In this document: in pieces, positions 8,467-18,281 of the stretch | How positions within the stretch are numbered: position 1 is the stretch's first letter | Layout: the number at the start of each line of letters is the position of its first letter | Assembly (NCBI GenBank): GCA_021775995.1 | Contig: JAJFGS010000013.1 | Location: forward strand, 558,001-622,000 | DNA: 64,000 nt | Direction of reading: 5' to 3' | DNA from: Alphaproteobacteria bacterium | GTDB taxonomy: Bacteria; Pseudomonadota; Alphaproteobacteria; Micavibrionales; Micavibrionaceae | Notes under the pieces: generated by a model | Seen by the model: the letters and a program-made list of their open reading frames with translations, nothing else | The model's database searches: none | Told to the model about the DNA's origin: nothing | Position numbers and translations under genes: made by a program

Positions 8467-9186
8467 ATGAGCAAAACACCAGAATATAAACGTATCTTAT
8501 TGAAGATGTCGGGCGAGGTTCTAATGGGGGATCAAGAATTTGGACTTGACCCCGCAACCGTTAACCGCGTTGCGGACGACATCAAAGAATCCGTTGATCA
8601 GGGTGTTGAGATTTGTGTTGTTGTAGGGGCAGGGAATATCTTCCGTGGTGTTTCTGGTGCCGCACAAGGAATGGATAGAACCACAGCTGACTACATGGGG
8701 ATGCTTGGCATTGTTATCAATGCTTTAGCGTTACAGAACGCATTAGAAAATCTTGATATTCAAACCCGCGTGATGTCTGCTATTCCGATGTCCGCGATTT
8801 GCGAACCATATATCCGCCGCAAGGCAATGCGCCACATGGGAAAAGGACGTGTAGTTATTTTCGCCGCCGGTACAGGTAATCCATATTTCACAACGGATAC
8901 AGCGGCAGCGTTAAGAGCCTCTGAAATGAATTGTGATGCGCTGTTAAAGGGAACAAAAGTTGATGGTATCTACAGCGCAGATCCACAAACAGATAAATCA
9001 GCCTCTCGTTTTGATAGTTTGAGCTATATGGATGTATTAACCAAGGATTTAAAAGTGATGGATGCGACGGCCGTATCTTTAGCACGTGAAAATAATATTC
9101 CCATTGTTGTTTTCAATATCCGTGAAAAAGGAAATTTAGCAAAAGTGCTGAACAATAATGGGGTTTGCACAACGGTTAAGAATTAA
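8467..9186 (+). CDS. pyrH: Uridylate kinase
   Basis: 239 residues from the ATG at 8467, the usual length of bacterial UMP kinase. A longer open frame begins at 8392, but its first 25 codons include the hairpin region and match nothing, while [19 protein letters not shown] is the expected N-terminus. Amino-acid kinase fold motifs are visible: [16 protein letters not shown], and the nucleotide-binding [19 protein letters not shown]. It phosphorylates UMP to UDP for pyrimidine nucleotide synthesis and is normally activated by GTP as a hexamer. It sits between tsf and frr, the standard order. Confidence 0.96.
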   Translation: MSKTPEYKRILLKMSGEVLMGDQEFGLDPATVNRVADDIKESVDQGVEICVVVGAGNIFRGVSGAAQGMDRTTADYMGMLGIVINALALQNALENLDIQTRVMSAIPMSAICEPYIRRKAMRHMGKGRVVIFAAGTGNPYFTTDTAAALRASEMNCDALLKGTKVDGIYSADPQTDKSASRFDSLSYMDVLTKDLKVMDATAVSLARENNIPIVVFNIREKGNLAKVLNNNGVCTTVKN

Positions 9187-9200
9187 AAAGGGTATTTAGT

Positions 9201-9740
9201 ATGGATATAGCAGATTTAAAACGCCGCATGGATGGGGCAATTGATAATCTAAAAACTGAATTTGCGGGACTACGGACTGGTCGCGCCTCGGTTTCAATGT
9301 TAGAGCCTGTTGTGGTTGATGTTTACGGCTCTAAAATGCCGCTTAATCAAGTGGGAACCGTTGGGGTTCCTGAATCACGGCTTCTCACCGTACAGGTTTG
9401 GGATATGAATAATGCACAAGCCGTTGACAAAGCCATTCGTGAAAGTGGGCTTGGGTTAAATCCACAAACTGAAGGAAATTTAATCCGCGTGCCAATCCCT
9501 GAATTAAACGAAGAGCGCAGAAAAGAATTAACAAAAGTTGCTGGGCAATATACCGAAGGTACAAGAATTTCAATTCGTAATATCCGCCGTGATGGCATGG
9601 ATGATATTAAAGGCGATAAAGATCTATCCGAAGATGACAAGAAACGTGACTCTGACGAAGTACAAAAGCTGACCGATGAAAAAATTAAAACCGTCGATGA
9701 CATGCTATCTTCCAAAGAAAAAGATATCATGACCGTTTAG
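9201..9740 (+). CDS. frr: Ribosome-recycling factor
   Basis: 179 residues (family norm about 185). The three-helix bundle is clear: the first helix [18 protein letters not shown] leads into the conserved [17 protein letters not shown], and the C-terminal helices contain [17 protein letters not shown] sequence ([18 protein letters not shown]). With EF-G it splits the post-termination ribosome. It lies 14 bases after pyrH and 25 before uppS, in one operon. Confidence 0.96.
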   Translation: MDIADLKRRMDGAIDNLKTEFAGLRTGRASVSMLEPVVVDVYGSKMPLNQVGTVGVPESRLLTVQVWDMNNAQAVDKAIRESGLGLNPQTEGNLIRVPIPELNEERRKELTKVAGQYTEGTRISIRNIRRDGMDDIKGDKDLSEDDKKRDSDEVQKLTDEKIKTVDDMLSSKEKDIMTV

Positions 9741-9765
9741 ACGGTTTTATTAGGAATAACCTATC

Positions 9766-10482
9766 TTGAAAAAACTCCCTCAACATATTGCTATTATCAT
9801 GGACGGCAACGGCCGCTGGGCAAAGCAGCGTAGCTTGCCCCGCACAGCAGGTCATCAACAAGGAATCGAAGCCTGTAAGCGTGCCGTAAGATCTGCGGGA
9901 GAATTGGGCGTTAATTATCTTACATTATTTGGTTTTTCGACGGAAAATTGGAACCGACCTGCGGCAGAAGTCAATGAGCTGATGCGTTTACTTCGTATGT
10001 ATTTACGTTCAGAAACTGCAGAGCTTCATCGAGGTAATGTAAAAATGAAAATGATTGGTGAGCGTTCACCATTCTCAAAAGATTTATTACAGTTAATCGA
10101 AAATGCTGAAAACATAACAAAAGATAATGATGGTTTAAATTTAACAATTGCCCTTAACTATGGAGGACGAGATGAAATTATTCGCGCCTCCAGTGATATG
10201 GCTCTTTCGATGCAAGAGCAGGGGATTGAGCCCAACTATGATAATGTTCAAGAACATTTTGAATCCCATCTCATGACAAAAGATGTCCCTGACCCAGATA
10301 TTTTAATTCGCACGAGTGGTGAAAAACGAATTAGTAATTTTTTATTGTGGCAATGTGCCTATTCGGAATTTGTTTACACGGATACACTTTGGCCAGATTT
10401 TGAAAAAGAAGATATGGAGCAAGCCATTGAAGAATTTCAAGGGCGTGAGCGCCGTTATGGAGCCGTGAAGGCCTTAAAATAA
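9766..10482 (+). CDS. uppS: Isoprenyl (undecaprenyl) diphosphate synthase
   Basis: 238 residues. The start is TTG at 9766, with AGGA about ten bases upstream; the protein then reads KKLPQHIAIIMDGNGRWAK, the family N-terminus with the Mg-binding aspartate in MDGNGRWA. Later conserved parts are FGFSTENWNR, NYGGRDEI and the C-terminal IRTSGEKRISNFLLWQ. It makes the C55 lipid carrier for peptidoglycan and other envelope polymers by adding isopentenyl units in cis. Its TAA overlaps the ATG of cdsA (TAATG), so translation is coupled. Confidence 0.95.
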   Translation: MKKLPQHIAIIMDGNGRWAKQRSLPRTAGHQQGIEACKRAVRSAGELGVNYLTLFGFSTENWNRPAAEVNELMRLLRMYLRSETAELHRGNVKMKMIGERSPFSKDLLQLIENAENITKDNDGLNLTIALNYGGRDEIIRASSDMALSMQEQGIEPNYDNVQEHFESHLMTKDVPDPDILIRTSGEKRISNFLLWQCAYSEFVYTDTLWPDFEKEDMEQAIEEFQGRERRYGAVKALK

Positions 10483-11174
10483 TGAGTAAACCGTCTTTTA
10501 TTCCCGATGATCTTACACCCCTTCAATTACGCATTTTATCCTCTTGCGTTATTGTACCGGTCTTTATTCTCTCTATCTACTTTGGCGGGATTATTTTCTT
10601 TATATTTATGACCACAATTTTATTTGTTTCATTTGATGAGCTTTCTAAAATGGCAGAGAAAAGCCCTACGAGAAACAAAGATTGTGCCTTGGGAAGTGCT
10701 TATTTGGCTATTGGCTTGGGCGCTTTATTTTTATTAAGGCTACTGCCAGAAGATGCTGTGCTTTTAACCTTAACTTTGCTGTTTATAATATGGGCCTGTG
10801 ATACAGGTGCTTTTTTTAGCGGTAAAATTGTTGGTGGTAAAAAACTTTGTCCCTCCATTAGCCCAGGTAAAACATGGGCTGGATTAATTGGTGGAGTCGT
10901 TGCAGGGGCGATTGTCGCCTATTTATGTCACAATATTTTTGAGATTTATAATTCGGTATTAGGAACAGTGTTCATCGGTGTATTCGTCTCAATCGCAGGA
11001 CAGGTTGGAGATTTGTTAATTTCAAAATACAAGCGTTATGTCGGCGTTAAAGATACAGGAACGCTCATCCCTGGTCATGGCGGAATATTGGATCGCATCG
11101 ACTCGCTTTTACTGGCAGCACCAATCTACCTTGTTTTGATTATATTTTTACATGAAGCAACATCATGGCAGTAA
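10482..11174 (+). CDS. cdsA: Phosphatidate cytidylyltransferase
   Basis: 230 residues, nearly all hydrophobic, with about six membrane segments. The CDP-alcohol synthase signature is at the C-terminus: KDTGTLIPGHGGILDRIDSL, preceded by SPGKTWAGLIGG. It converts phosphatidic acid and CTP to CDP-diacylglycerol, the precursor of all phospholipids. The length is short compared with E. coli CdsA (about 285) but normal for alphaproteobacteria. The start overlaps the uppS stop by one base and its end overlaps dxr by 10 bases. Confidence 0.93.
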   Translation: MSKPSFIPDDLTPLQLRILSSCVIVPVFILSIYFGGIIFFIFMTTILFVSFDELSKMAEKSPTRNKDCALGSAYLAIGLGALFLLRLLPEDAVLLTLTLLFIIWACDTGAFFSGKIVGGKKLCPSISPGKTWAGLIGGVVAGAIVAYLCHNIFEIYNSVLGTVFIGVFVSIAGQVGDLLISKYKRYVGVKDTGTLIPGHGGILDRIDSLLLAAPIYLVLIIFLHEATSWQ

Positions 11175-12355
11175 AAAATATAAGTATATTAGGGTCAACA
11201 GGATCTGTCGGCAAAAGCACCATAAAAGTTATTCAGGCCCAAAAAGATAACTATAATATTCAAGCTATCACTGCCAATACAAATTGGAAGTTATTGGCAG
11301 AACAAGCCATCCTTTTAAAAGCAAAACGTGCCGTCATAGCCGATGAAAATTATTTTGAAGATTTAAAAAAAGCTCTCGCAGGAACAGACATTGAAATCGC
11401 AGCTGGAGAAAAAGGGCTTGTTGAGGCCGCAGCCATGCCTGCTGATTGGATTATGGCAGCGATTGTTGGGATGGCTGGTCTTAAACCATTAATGGTAGCG
11501 ATAGAGCAGGGGGGTGTTGTTGCCATCGCCAATAAAGAACCCTTGGTTGCAGCGGGTGCTTTAGTATTAGATGCCGCAAAAAAAGCAGGAACAATAATTT
11601 TACCCGTTGATAGCGAGCATAATGCTGTATTTCAAGTTTTTGAAACGGACAACAAGAAAAGTATCGAACGTATTATTCTGACCGCTTCTGGCGGACCCTT
11701 TAGAAAGCATTCTTTGGAAGACATGGCTAAAGCCACACCTGAACAAGCATTGGCGCACCCCAATTGGAGTATGGGCGATAAAATCTCTATTGATAGTGCA
11801 ACAATGATGAATAAGGCGCTGGAAATTATTGAAGCACGGCACTTATTTGATATTGAACCTCATAAAATTGAGGTCATGATTCACCCGCAATCAGTTATCC
11901 ACTCTATGGTTGAATATTCTGATGGCTCCATTTTGGCGCAAATGGGAGCTTCTGATATGTCGACGCCCATAACTAATGTATTGGGGTATCCAACGCGGTT
12001 AAAAACACCGGGGCAAAAATTAGACTTTATACAAATGAAACGCTTAGATTTTGAAGCATTAGATGAAGAACGCTTTCCAAGTATCAGACTTGCCTATGAT
12101 TGTTTAAAAGAGGGGCAGGAGGCCTGTATTGCTTTAAATGCCGCGAATGAAATAGCAGTAAGTTCATTTTTGAACCATAAAATTGCCTTTTTGGACATAT
12201 ATAAAGTAGTATTAAATAATGTTAAAAACAGACCTTCGGGTTTGGTAGATACTATAGAAAACATATTATTATACGACAAATCTGTGCGAAAGCAGACAGA
12301 ATCCTATATAGTATCTTTAGATTCCAACAGCGCCAATATGGCCGCAAAACACTAA
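11165..12355 (+). CDS. dxr: 1-deoxy-D-xylulose 5-phosphate reductoisomerase
   Basis: 396 residues, the family length. The NADPH-binding N-terminus reads ISILGSTGSVGKSTI, the middle has LPVDSEHNAVFQ (metal-binding acid residues), and further on come TASGGPFR, the substrate loop HPNWSMGDKISIDSATMMNK and SVIHSMVEYSDGSILAQMG. It catalyses the second step of the MEP isoprenoid pathway; ispDF of the same pathway lies at 52.7-53.9 kb. It overlaps cdsA by 10 bases, and rseP follows after 12. Confidence 0.96.
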   Translation: MAVKNISILGSTGSVGKSTIKVIQAQKDNYNIQAITANTNWKLLAEQAILLKAKRAVIADENYFEDLKKALAGTDIEIAAGEKGLVEAAAMPADWIMAAIVGMAGLKPLMVAIEQGGVVAIANKEPLVAAGALVLDAAKKAGTIILPVDSEHNAVFQVFETDNKKSIERIILTASGGPFRKHSLEDMAKATPEQALAHPNWSMGDKISIDSATMMNKALEIIEARHLFDIEPHKIEVMIHPQSVIHSMVEYSDGSILAQMGASDMSTPITNVLGYPTRLKTPGQKLDFIQMKRLDFEALDEERFPSIRLAYDCLKEGQEACIALNAANEIAVSSFLNHKIAFLDIYKVVLNNVKNRPSGLVDTIENILLYDKSVRKQTESYIVSLDSNSANMAAKH

Positions 12356-12367
12356 AGGGTAAGAGTA

Positions 12368-13756
12368 ATGACTTCTATTTTTGATCTATTGCAATTGGTA
12401 GCCACGAATTTGTGGTTCTATGGTGGTGTTTTTATTTTAGTACTGTCGTTGCTTGTTTTTGTACATGAGTGGGGGCATTACATTGTCGCCCGTATGTGTG
12501 GCGTAAAGGTAGATGTTTTTTCAATTGGTTTTGGGAAAGAAATTTACGGCTGGACGGATAAGAAAGACACACGTTGGAAAATTTCCATGATCCCACTGGG
12601 TGGGTATGTCAAAATGTTTGGTGACATTGACCCTGCAAGTGCTGGACATACAGAAAATGTCAAAGACGGAGAAAAAGTTAGACCTCTGACAGAAGAAGAA
12701 CGGAGTGTCGCATTTTTTAGTAAATCAATATGGAAACGTGCGCTCATTGTTTTTGCAGGACCAGCCATTAATTTTATTTTTGCGATACTTATTTTATTCG
12801 GTCTTTATTCTACATATGGACAGCCCGTTACAGCCCCTATGGCCTCCGCTGTTATCATCGGCAGTGCCGCAGAAAAGGCAGGGTTTAAACCCCACGATAA
12901 AGTTATCTCTATTGATGGAGAAAGCGTTCAAAGATTTGAAGATATTCGCCGCATCGTTATGGTGGCTTTAGATACGCCTTTAGAATTTAAAGTAATGCGC
13001 GATGAAAAAGAAATCACCTTAAATGCCACCCCTAAAAAACAAGAAATAACAGACCGTTTTGGTTTTACGCACTCTCAAGGAATGTTAGGTATTATTGGTC
13101 CAGGAGATGGTATTGCAATTGATAATATTACCTCCGTTGCTGGTAGAAAAGTAAAAACACCTGATCAAATTCGTAAGGCTCTGAATAGAAATATGGATAG
13201 GCAATCCATTATTAAACTTAGTCGCGGCGAAGAAACTGATAGCTATGTCATTTCACCTCTATCAAGCCTCAATACAGGACTTAAAGATAAAGACAGTATA
13301 AGTTATAACGCACTCGTTCTTGCAAATAGAACGGATCAATTTCTTCTAAATCCTGGTCTCCTCAACGGAGCTAAAGCTTCTGTTAACGAAACATGGCGGA
13401 TTACGACATCAACCCTTAAAGCATTGGGTCAAATGTTTACGGGAACACGTAGTGCGACAGAGCTTGGTGGAATTATTCGTATTGGCGCAATTGCTGGTGA
13501 CATGGCACAGGCTGGTTTTTTAGCTATTCTTACATTCACCGCTCTACTTTCCATAAATTTAGGCCTGATTAATTTATTCCCTATCCCTATGCTTGACGGG
13601 GGGCATTTGGTGTTTTATGGAATTGAAGCCCTAAAAGGCGACCCTGTTTCAGAAAAAACCCAAGAATATGCTTTTCGTTTTGGATTTGCGGTTTTGATAG
13701 GTATGATGTTATTTGCAAATTTGAATGATCTTTTCCAGATATTTATTAAGGGTTAA
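12368..13756 (+). CDS. rseP: Site-2 (intramembrane) zinc protease RseP
   Basis: 462 residues. The zinc-binding motif HEWGH is at residues 33-37 inside the first membrane helix. A PDZ-like segment follows around residues 145-220 (AEKAGFKPHDKVISIDGE) and a second, weaker one may lie after it. The second catalytic motif, NLFPIPMLDGGHL, is near residues 401-413, in the next-to-last membrane helix. It cleaves membrane-bound anti-sigma factors and leftover signal peptides. Its position just before bamA and after dxr is the standard proteobacterial arrangement. About 64 bases separate it from bamA. Confidence 0.95.
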   Translation: MTSIFDLLQLVATNLWFYGGVFILVLSLLVFVHEWGHYIVARMCGVKVDVFSIGFGKEIYGWTDKKDTRWKISMIPLGGYVKMFGDIDPASAGHTENVKDGEKVRPLTEEERSVAFFSKSIWKRALIVFAGPAINFIFAILILFGLYSTYGQPVTAPMASAVIIGSAAEKAGFKPHDKVISIDGESVQRFEDIRRIVMVALDTPLEFKVMRDEKEITLNATPKKQEITDRFGFTHSQGMLGIIGPGDGIAIDNITSVAGRKVKTPDQIRKALNRNMDRQSIIKLSRGEETDSYVISPLSSLNTGLKDKDSISYNALVLANRTDQFLLNPGLLNGAKASVNETWRITTSTLKALGQMFTGTRSATELGGIIRIGAIAGDMAQAGFLAILTFTALLSINLGLINLFPIPMLDGGHLVFYGIEALKGDPVSEKTQEYAFRFGFAVLIGMMLFANLNDLFQIFIKG

Positions 13757-13820
13757 GTCATTCATATTCAAAACCAAATGGGGCTTGTTTCAAGTCTCAA
13801 AATAATCTAAAGATTGTCTT

Positions 13821-16133
13821 ATGTTTATAATAAAAACCTCAAAGATTTTTGTAACCCTATTGGTTATGGCCTTAATGGCCACTTTTTCTATTCAAATTGC
13901 GCCTGCGCAAGCTCGAACCGCAAATGAGCAAGTTAGTACTGTACGCGAGATACGTATTGAAGGTGTTCAGCGTATTGAGGCATCAACCGTTCTTTCTTAT
14001 TTAGGGGTTAGTGTTGGTGACCAAGTCACAATTGATATTCTTAATCAGAGCTTAAAGAATTTATACGCAACGGGATTATTTGCTGATGTGAATATGCGCC
14101 AAGATCGTGGCGTCTTGTTTGTTATTGTCACAGAAAATCCAATTATCAATAAAATTGCTTTTGAAGGAAATGATGAAGTTAAAGACGATGAACTATTAGC
14201 TGAAATTTCACTCCGTTCGCGTCAGGTTTTCACCAAGACGCAAGCACAATATGATGTTGCAAGAATTTATGAAATTTATCGCCGTTCGGGCAGATTTGCC
14301 GCCACTGTTGATCCTAAGATCATTCAACTTGATCAAAACCGCGTTAATTTAGTTTTTGAAATTTCAGAGGGCGGCATTACAAAAATCAAAGGTATTCGGT
14401 TTGTTGGAAATGAAATTTTTAGTGATGGGGCTTTGAAAGAGGAATTATCCTCTCAGGAAGATAGATGGTATAAGTTTTTGTCATCTGATGACCGTTATGA
14501 CCCCGACCGCGTCGAATATGATAAAGAATTATTGCGCCAATTTTACTTGAAGGAAGGTTATGCCGATTTCCTTGTCACTTCTGCAAATGCTGAACTAGCC
14601 AAAGATCAAAAAGAGTTTTATCTCACATTTAATATTAGTGAGGGACCAAGGTATAGAGTGGGACAAGTTGCTATTGATTCTAATTTACGAGGATTTGATG
14701 GTGCCACAATTCGTGATCAGGTTAATGTCTTACCAGGTCAATGGTATAATGCCGACGAAGTCAAAACCTCAATAACACAAATGACAGATGCTCTTGGTGA
14801 TCAGCAATATGCTTTTGTAGACATACGACCTGTTACCAAACAAAACACTGATGCTGATACAATTGATATTACCTTTCAAATTGCTGAATCTCCTCGTGTT
14901 TTTGTTGAGCGTATTGATATTCAAGGTAATGTTCGTACGGTTGATAAAGTTATTCGCCGTGAAATGTTATTGGTTGAAGGAGACCCATTCAACAAATCTA
15001 AACTGGCGCGTTCAGAACAAAAATTACGTGATCTAGGATTTTTTGAAAATGTTGCCGTAACGACAGCGCAAGGCTCTGCCCCTGATAAAGTTATTGTCGA
15101 TATTGGTGTAACGGAACAGTCTACTGGTGAACTTTCCATTGGGGCTGGTTTTTCAACGAATGATGGACCTTTAGCTGACTTAAGAATACGTGAAAGAAAC
15201 TTGCTTGGTAAAGGGCAAGACCTTTTATTTTCAACGACGATTGCAGGAAAACGAACACAATTTGATGCTTCATTCACAGAGCCTCATTTCCTTGATCGTG
15301 ATCTATCTGCCGGTGTTGATGCTTTTCACAGCACACAAGACCTACAAGATGAAAGCTCCTTTGACCAGAACCGCACTGGTGGCGCTGTCCGTATTGGTTA
15401 TCCTTTATCTGAAAAATGGCGCCAAGGTTGGAAATATAGATTTGAGAACAATGAAATTGATAATGTTAACAGCACTGCCTCACGCTTTATCCGTGATCAA
15501 GAAGGAAGCCGTGCGACTTCTGCAATCAGCCAACGCCTATCGTTTGACGATCGTGACAGTACATTATTCCCAACAGAAGGTCTTTATTCATGGCTTGATA
15601 CAGAGTTTGCTGGCCTTGGGGGTGATGCACAATATGTATCGGGTAAATTAGGCGGTAATTATTTCATTCCAGTCTATAAACGTAGTGTTATTTTTGATGT
15701 CTTAACTGAAGTTGGAGCCATTGGTGGTTGGAATGACTCTGACGTAGAGATCAACGAGCGTTTTTATCTGGGTGGTACAACACTTCGTGGGTTTGAACGT
15801 GCTGGGGTTGGTCCACGCGATACGCTTACTGGCGACTCGTTGGGTGGTAATTTCTTCTATCGCGCTTCAGGTGAATTTAAATTCCCTATTGGATTACCCG
15901 AAGAATTGGGCGTTGCTGGTCATGCCTTTACTGATATTGGATCACTATGGGAATTAGATGAAACGGGGGCAAATAATATCTTTGATAAAAATAGCCTGCG
16001 TGCGGCGGCTGGACTTGGTGTCTCATGGCGCTCCCCACTAGGACCGGTACGTGTTGATTTTGCACAACCATTCTTAGATGAAACTTTTGATAAAGATGAA
16101 GTCTTCCGCTTTAGTTTCGGTACACGTTTTTAA
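13821..16133 (+). CDS. bamA: Outer membrane protein assembly factor BamA
   Basis: 770 residues. A signal peptide covers about residues 1-32 (hydrophobic core LLVMALMATFSI, cleavage after the AQA region). Five POTRA domains follow to about residue 365, the first opening with VREIRIEGVQRIEASTV. The rest is the outer-membrane beta barrel; the chain ends in FSFGTRF with the terminal phenylalanine that BamA itself recognises. It inserts beta-barrel proteins into the outer membrane. The next gene is the chaperone Skp, which delivers its substrates. Confidence 0.96.
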   Translation: MFIIKTSKIFVTLLVMALMATFSIQIAPAQARTANEQVSTVREIRIEGVQRIEASTVLSYLGVSVGDQVTIDILNQSLKNLYATGLFADVNMRQDRGVLFVIVTENPIINKIAFEGNDEVKDDELLAEISLRSRQVFTKTQAQYDVARIYEIYRRSGRFAATVDPKIIQLDQNRVNLVFEISEGGITKIKGIRFVGNEIFSDGALKEELSSQEDRWYKFLSSDDRYDPDRVEYDKELLRQFYLKEGYADFLVTSANAELAKDQKEFYLTFNISEGPRYRVGQVAIDSNLRGFDGATIRDQVNVLPGQWYNADEVKTSITQMTDALGDQQYAFVDIRPVTKQNTDADTIDITFQIAESPRVFVERIDIQGNVRTVDKVIRREMLLVEGDPFNKSKLARSEQKLRDLGFFENVAVTTAQGSAPDKVIVDIGVTEQSTGELSIGAGFSTNDGPLADLRIRERNLLGKGQDLLFSTTIAGKRTQFDASFTEPHFLDRDLSAGVDAFHSTQDLQDESSFDQNRTGGAVRIGYPLSEKWRQGWKYRFENNEIDNVNSTASRFIRDQEGSRATSAISQRLSFDDRDSTLFPTEGLYSWLDTEFAGLGGDAQYVSGKLGGNYFIPVYKRSVIFDVLTEVGAIGGWNDSDVEINERFYLGGTTLRGFERAGVGPRDTLTGDSLGGNFFYRASGEFKFPIGLPEELGVAGHAFTDIGSLWELDETGANNIFDKNSLRAAAGLGVSWRSPLGPVRVDFAQPFLDETFDKDEVFRFSFGTRF

Positions 16134-16155
16134 TTTTAATATAAATAGGAACTAC

Positions 16156-16698
16156 ATGACTTACTCGCCTAAAGTTATCATTATCTTGGCAACCATTTTT
16201 GTTTGCCTTCTTCCTACACATTCAAACGCACAGAATGTAAAAATTGCTGTTGTCGATATCGATAAAATTCTAAGCGAGTCTTCCGCAGGAACAAGTATCC
16301 AAGAACAATTAAAAAAACGCAGAGAAGCTTTTCAAAAAGAATTTTCTGCACGTGAAGACGGACTTACCGCATCTCAAAAGTTCTTAATGGAGCAAAAAAA
16401 AGATTTAACAGCAGAGGAATTTGCAAGTAAGCGTCAGGATTTTGAAAAACAATTACTAGAGACAAAAAGTTTGTTTCAAAAACGCCGCAATGCCCTTGAT
16501 AAAGGCTTGGGTAGTGCCTTATCTGAGCTTAGAAAAAATATTATTCAAGTAACGGCAGAAGTTGCTGAGGAAAAAGGGTATCAAGTCGTTATCACACGTG
16601 ATTCTGTTGTCATTGTTGAAAAGGAGATGGATATTACCGACATCGTTTTAAGTCGGCTTAATAAAAAAGTTTTAAATATCCCATTAGACTTAGAATAA
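16156..16698 (+). CDS. skp: Periplasmic chaperone Skp/OmpH family
   Basis: 180 residues from the ATG at 16156, chosen because ATAGGA lies just upstream and the next residues form a signal peptide (hydrophobic VIIILATIFVCLLP, cleavage near SNA-Q). A longer open frame starting inside bamA is not needed. The mature part begins VKIAVVDIDKIL, the OmpH family start, and is a long charged coiled coil (about residues 65-150) rich in Lys, Gln and Glu. Skp trimers hold unfolded outer-membrane proteins in the periplasm. The position between bamA and lpxD is standard. Confidence 0.92.
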   Translation: MTYSPKVIIILATIFVCLLPTHSNAQNVKIAVVDIDKILSESSAGTSIQEQLKKRREAFQKEFSAREDGLTASQKFLMEQKKDLTAEEFASKRQDFEKQLLETKSLFQKRRNALDKGLGSALSELRKNIIQVTAEVAEEKGYQVVITRDSVVIVEKEMDITDIVLSRLNKKVLNIPLDLE

Positions 16699-16702
16699 CA
16701 TC

Positions 16703-17710
16703 ATGACCGACCCACGATTTCATAAAACGCCTTCTCCTAAAAGCATTAAAGATTTAGCACAAATCGTTGACGCAGAAATTAAAGGTGATGAAAGCTTAAC
16801 TATCCATGATGTAGCATCATTAGATATGGCTAGCGATAAAGATATAAGCTTTCTTGATAACATTAAATATAAGAATGATTTTAAAACAACCAAAGCAGCC
16901 GCATGTATCGTTGCCCCTAAAATGGTTGAATTTGCTCCTAAAGGCTGCACCCTCATCATTTCTAAAAACCCTTACAAAACCTACGCTCTCATTGCACGAA
17001 CCTTTTACCCTATAACACCACCACTGGCTAAAATCTCAGACAAAGCGATTATCTCCGAAAGTGCGAAGATTGCTGAGGGGTGCCATATTGAAGCAGGCGC
17101 CATTATTGGCGACAATGTTGAACTAGGTAATAATTGTTGGGTTGAAGCAGGCGCCGTTATTGGTAATGAAGTTAAAATTGGCAAAAACTCTAGAGTTGGA
17201 ATAAATGCTTCTGTAACGCACGCTATCATCGGTGAAGGAACACGACTTTATCCTGGTGTTTGTATTGGTCAGGATGGATTTGGGTTTGCTATCGATCCTG
17301 CGGGGCATGTAAAAGTACCACAGTTGGGTCGGGTCATTATTGGCGATCATGTAGAGGTCGGTGCAAACTCATGTATTGATCGTGGAGCGGGACCAGACAC
17401 AATTATTGGTAACGGAACATGGATTGATAATTGCGTTCAAATTGGTCATAACGCAAAAATTGGTCAAGGCTGTGTTATCGTTGCCCAAGTCGGTATCGCC
17501 GGAAGTACAACCATTGAAGATTATGTCGTTATTGCTGCTCAAGTTGGCATTGCAGGGCATTTAACCATTGGTAAAGGGTCACAAATTGCAGCAAAAACCG
17601 GCATTATGAAGAGCTTGCCCGCCGGTTCAAAAGTTATGGGCTATCCTGCCTTGCCATTACAACAATTCTTAAGACAAGCTATTGCTCTAAAGAAATTGAC
17701 GAAACCCTAG
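16703..17710 (+). CDS. lpxD: UDP-3-O-(3-hydroxyacyl)glucosamine N-acyltransferase
   Basis: 335 residues, the family length. The N-terminal uridine-binding domain (about 1-100) is followed by a left-handed beta helix of hexapeptide repeats (about 110-300, such as IGDNVELGNNCWVEAGAVIG) and a short helical end. The catalytic histidine is in the IGHNAKIGQG stretch. It adds the second hydroxyacyl chain in lipid A synthesis. It sits four bases after skp and 22 before fabZ. Confidence 0.95.
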   Translation: MTDPRFHKTPSPKSIKDLAQIVDAEIKGDESLTIHDVASLDMASDKDISFLDNIKYKNDFKTTKAAACIVAPKMVEFAPKGCTLIISKNPYKTYALIARTFYPITPPLAKISDKAIISESAKIAEGCHIEAGAIIGDNVELGNNCWVEAGAVIGNEVKIGKNSRVGINASVTHAIIGEGTRLYPGVCIGQDGFGFAIDPAGHVKVPQLGRVIIGDHVEVGANSCIDRGAGPDTIIGNGTWIDNCVQIGHNAKIGQGCVIVAQVGIAGSTTIEDYVVIAAQVGIAGHLTIGKGSQIAAKTGIMKSLPAGSKVMGYPALPLQQFLRQAIALKKLTKP

Positions 17711-17732
17711 AAATCGTAATAATGAGAAAATC

Positions 17733-18206
17733 ATGAGTGAAAACGATAAAACATTACCTGATCATTTAGACGTCGTCCGCATTATGGAGATGATTCCGCA
17801 TCGCTATCCTATTTTACTGGTCGACCGTTTAATTGACTATGTTGCGGGAGAAAGTGCTGTTGGCTTAAAAAACGTTACAATAAATGAGCCACATTTTATG
17901 GGGCATTTCCCTGGTATGCCTGTGATGCCTGGCGTTTTAATTATTGAAGCCATGGCGCAGACATCTGCTATTTTGGTTGTTCAAACATTAGGAGAAGAAG
18001 CCGAAGGTAAGGCGGTCTTTTTCATGACCATTGATGATGCAAAATTCCGTAAACCTGTTGTACCAGGTGACAGTCTTCATATTCATGTTGAAAAAATAAA
18101 ACAACGTGGTCAAATTTGGAAATTCAAATGTGTTGCCAAAGTAGGTGAGACTATTTGCGCCGAAGCCATCATCGCCGCCATGCTTACCGATCAGGATGTC
18201 GGATAA
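17733..18206 (+). CDS. fabZ: 3-hydroxyacyl-[ACP] dehydratase FabZ
   Basis: 157 residues, a single hot-dog domain. The active-site histidine lies in NEPHFMGHFPGMPVMPGVL, and the catalytic glutamate in the following IIEAMAQ helix. The N-terminal IMEMIPHRYPILLVDRL is typical. It dehydrates 3-hydroxyacyl-ACP in fatty acid synthesis and competes with LpxA and LpxD for the same substrate pool, which explains its place between them. Confidence 0.96.
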   Translation: MSENDKTLPDHLDVVRIMEMIPHRYPILLVDRLIDYVAGESAVGLKNVTINEPHFMGHFPGMPVMPGVLIIEAMAQTSAILVVQTLGEEAEGKAVFFMTIDDAKFRKPVVPGDSLHIHVEKIKQRGQIWKFKCVAKVGETICAEAIIAAMLTDQDVG

Positions 18207-18246
18207 AACATCCTAAAAGCTGTAACACACTGTAAAACTTAGTGAG

Positions 18247-18275
18247 TTGAGACTTTAAAGACTTATCCATATTAT
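18247..18275 (+). promoter_or_regulatory. Possible sigma-70-type promoter directly before lpxA
   Basis: TTGAGA (18247-18252) and TATTAT (18270-18275) are 17 bases apart. The expected transcript start would fall at or within a base or two of the lpxA ATG (18282), and no ribosome-binding site is visible before that ATG, so the message could be leaderless. AT-rich DNA yields such matches by chance, and lpxA may simply be read from upstream. Confidence 0.35.
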
Positions 18276-18281
18276 TATGTC

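Noticed and set aside
15190-15651. Forward open frame of 153 codons inside bamA
   Set aside because: It lies wholly within the bamA coding sequence in another phase and has no family features. It is a shadow of bamA.
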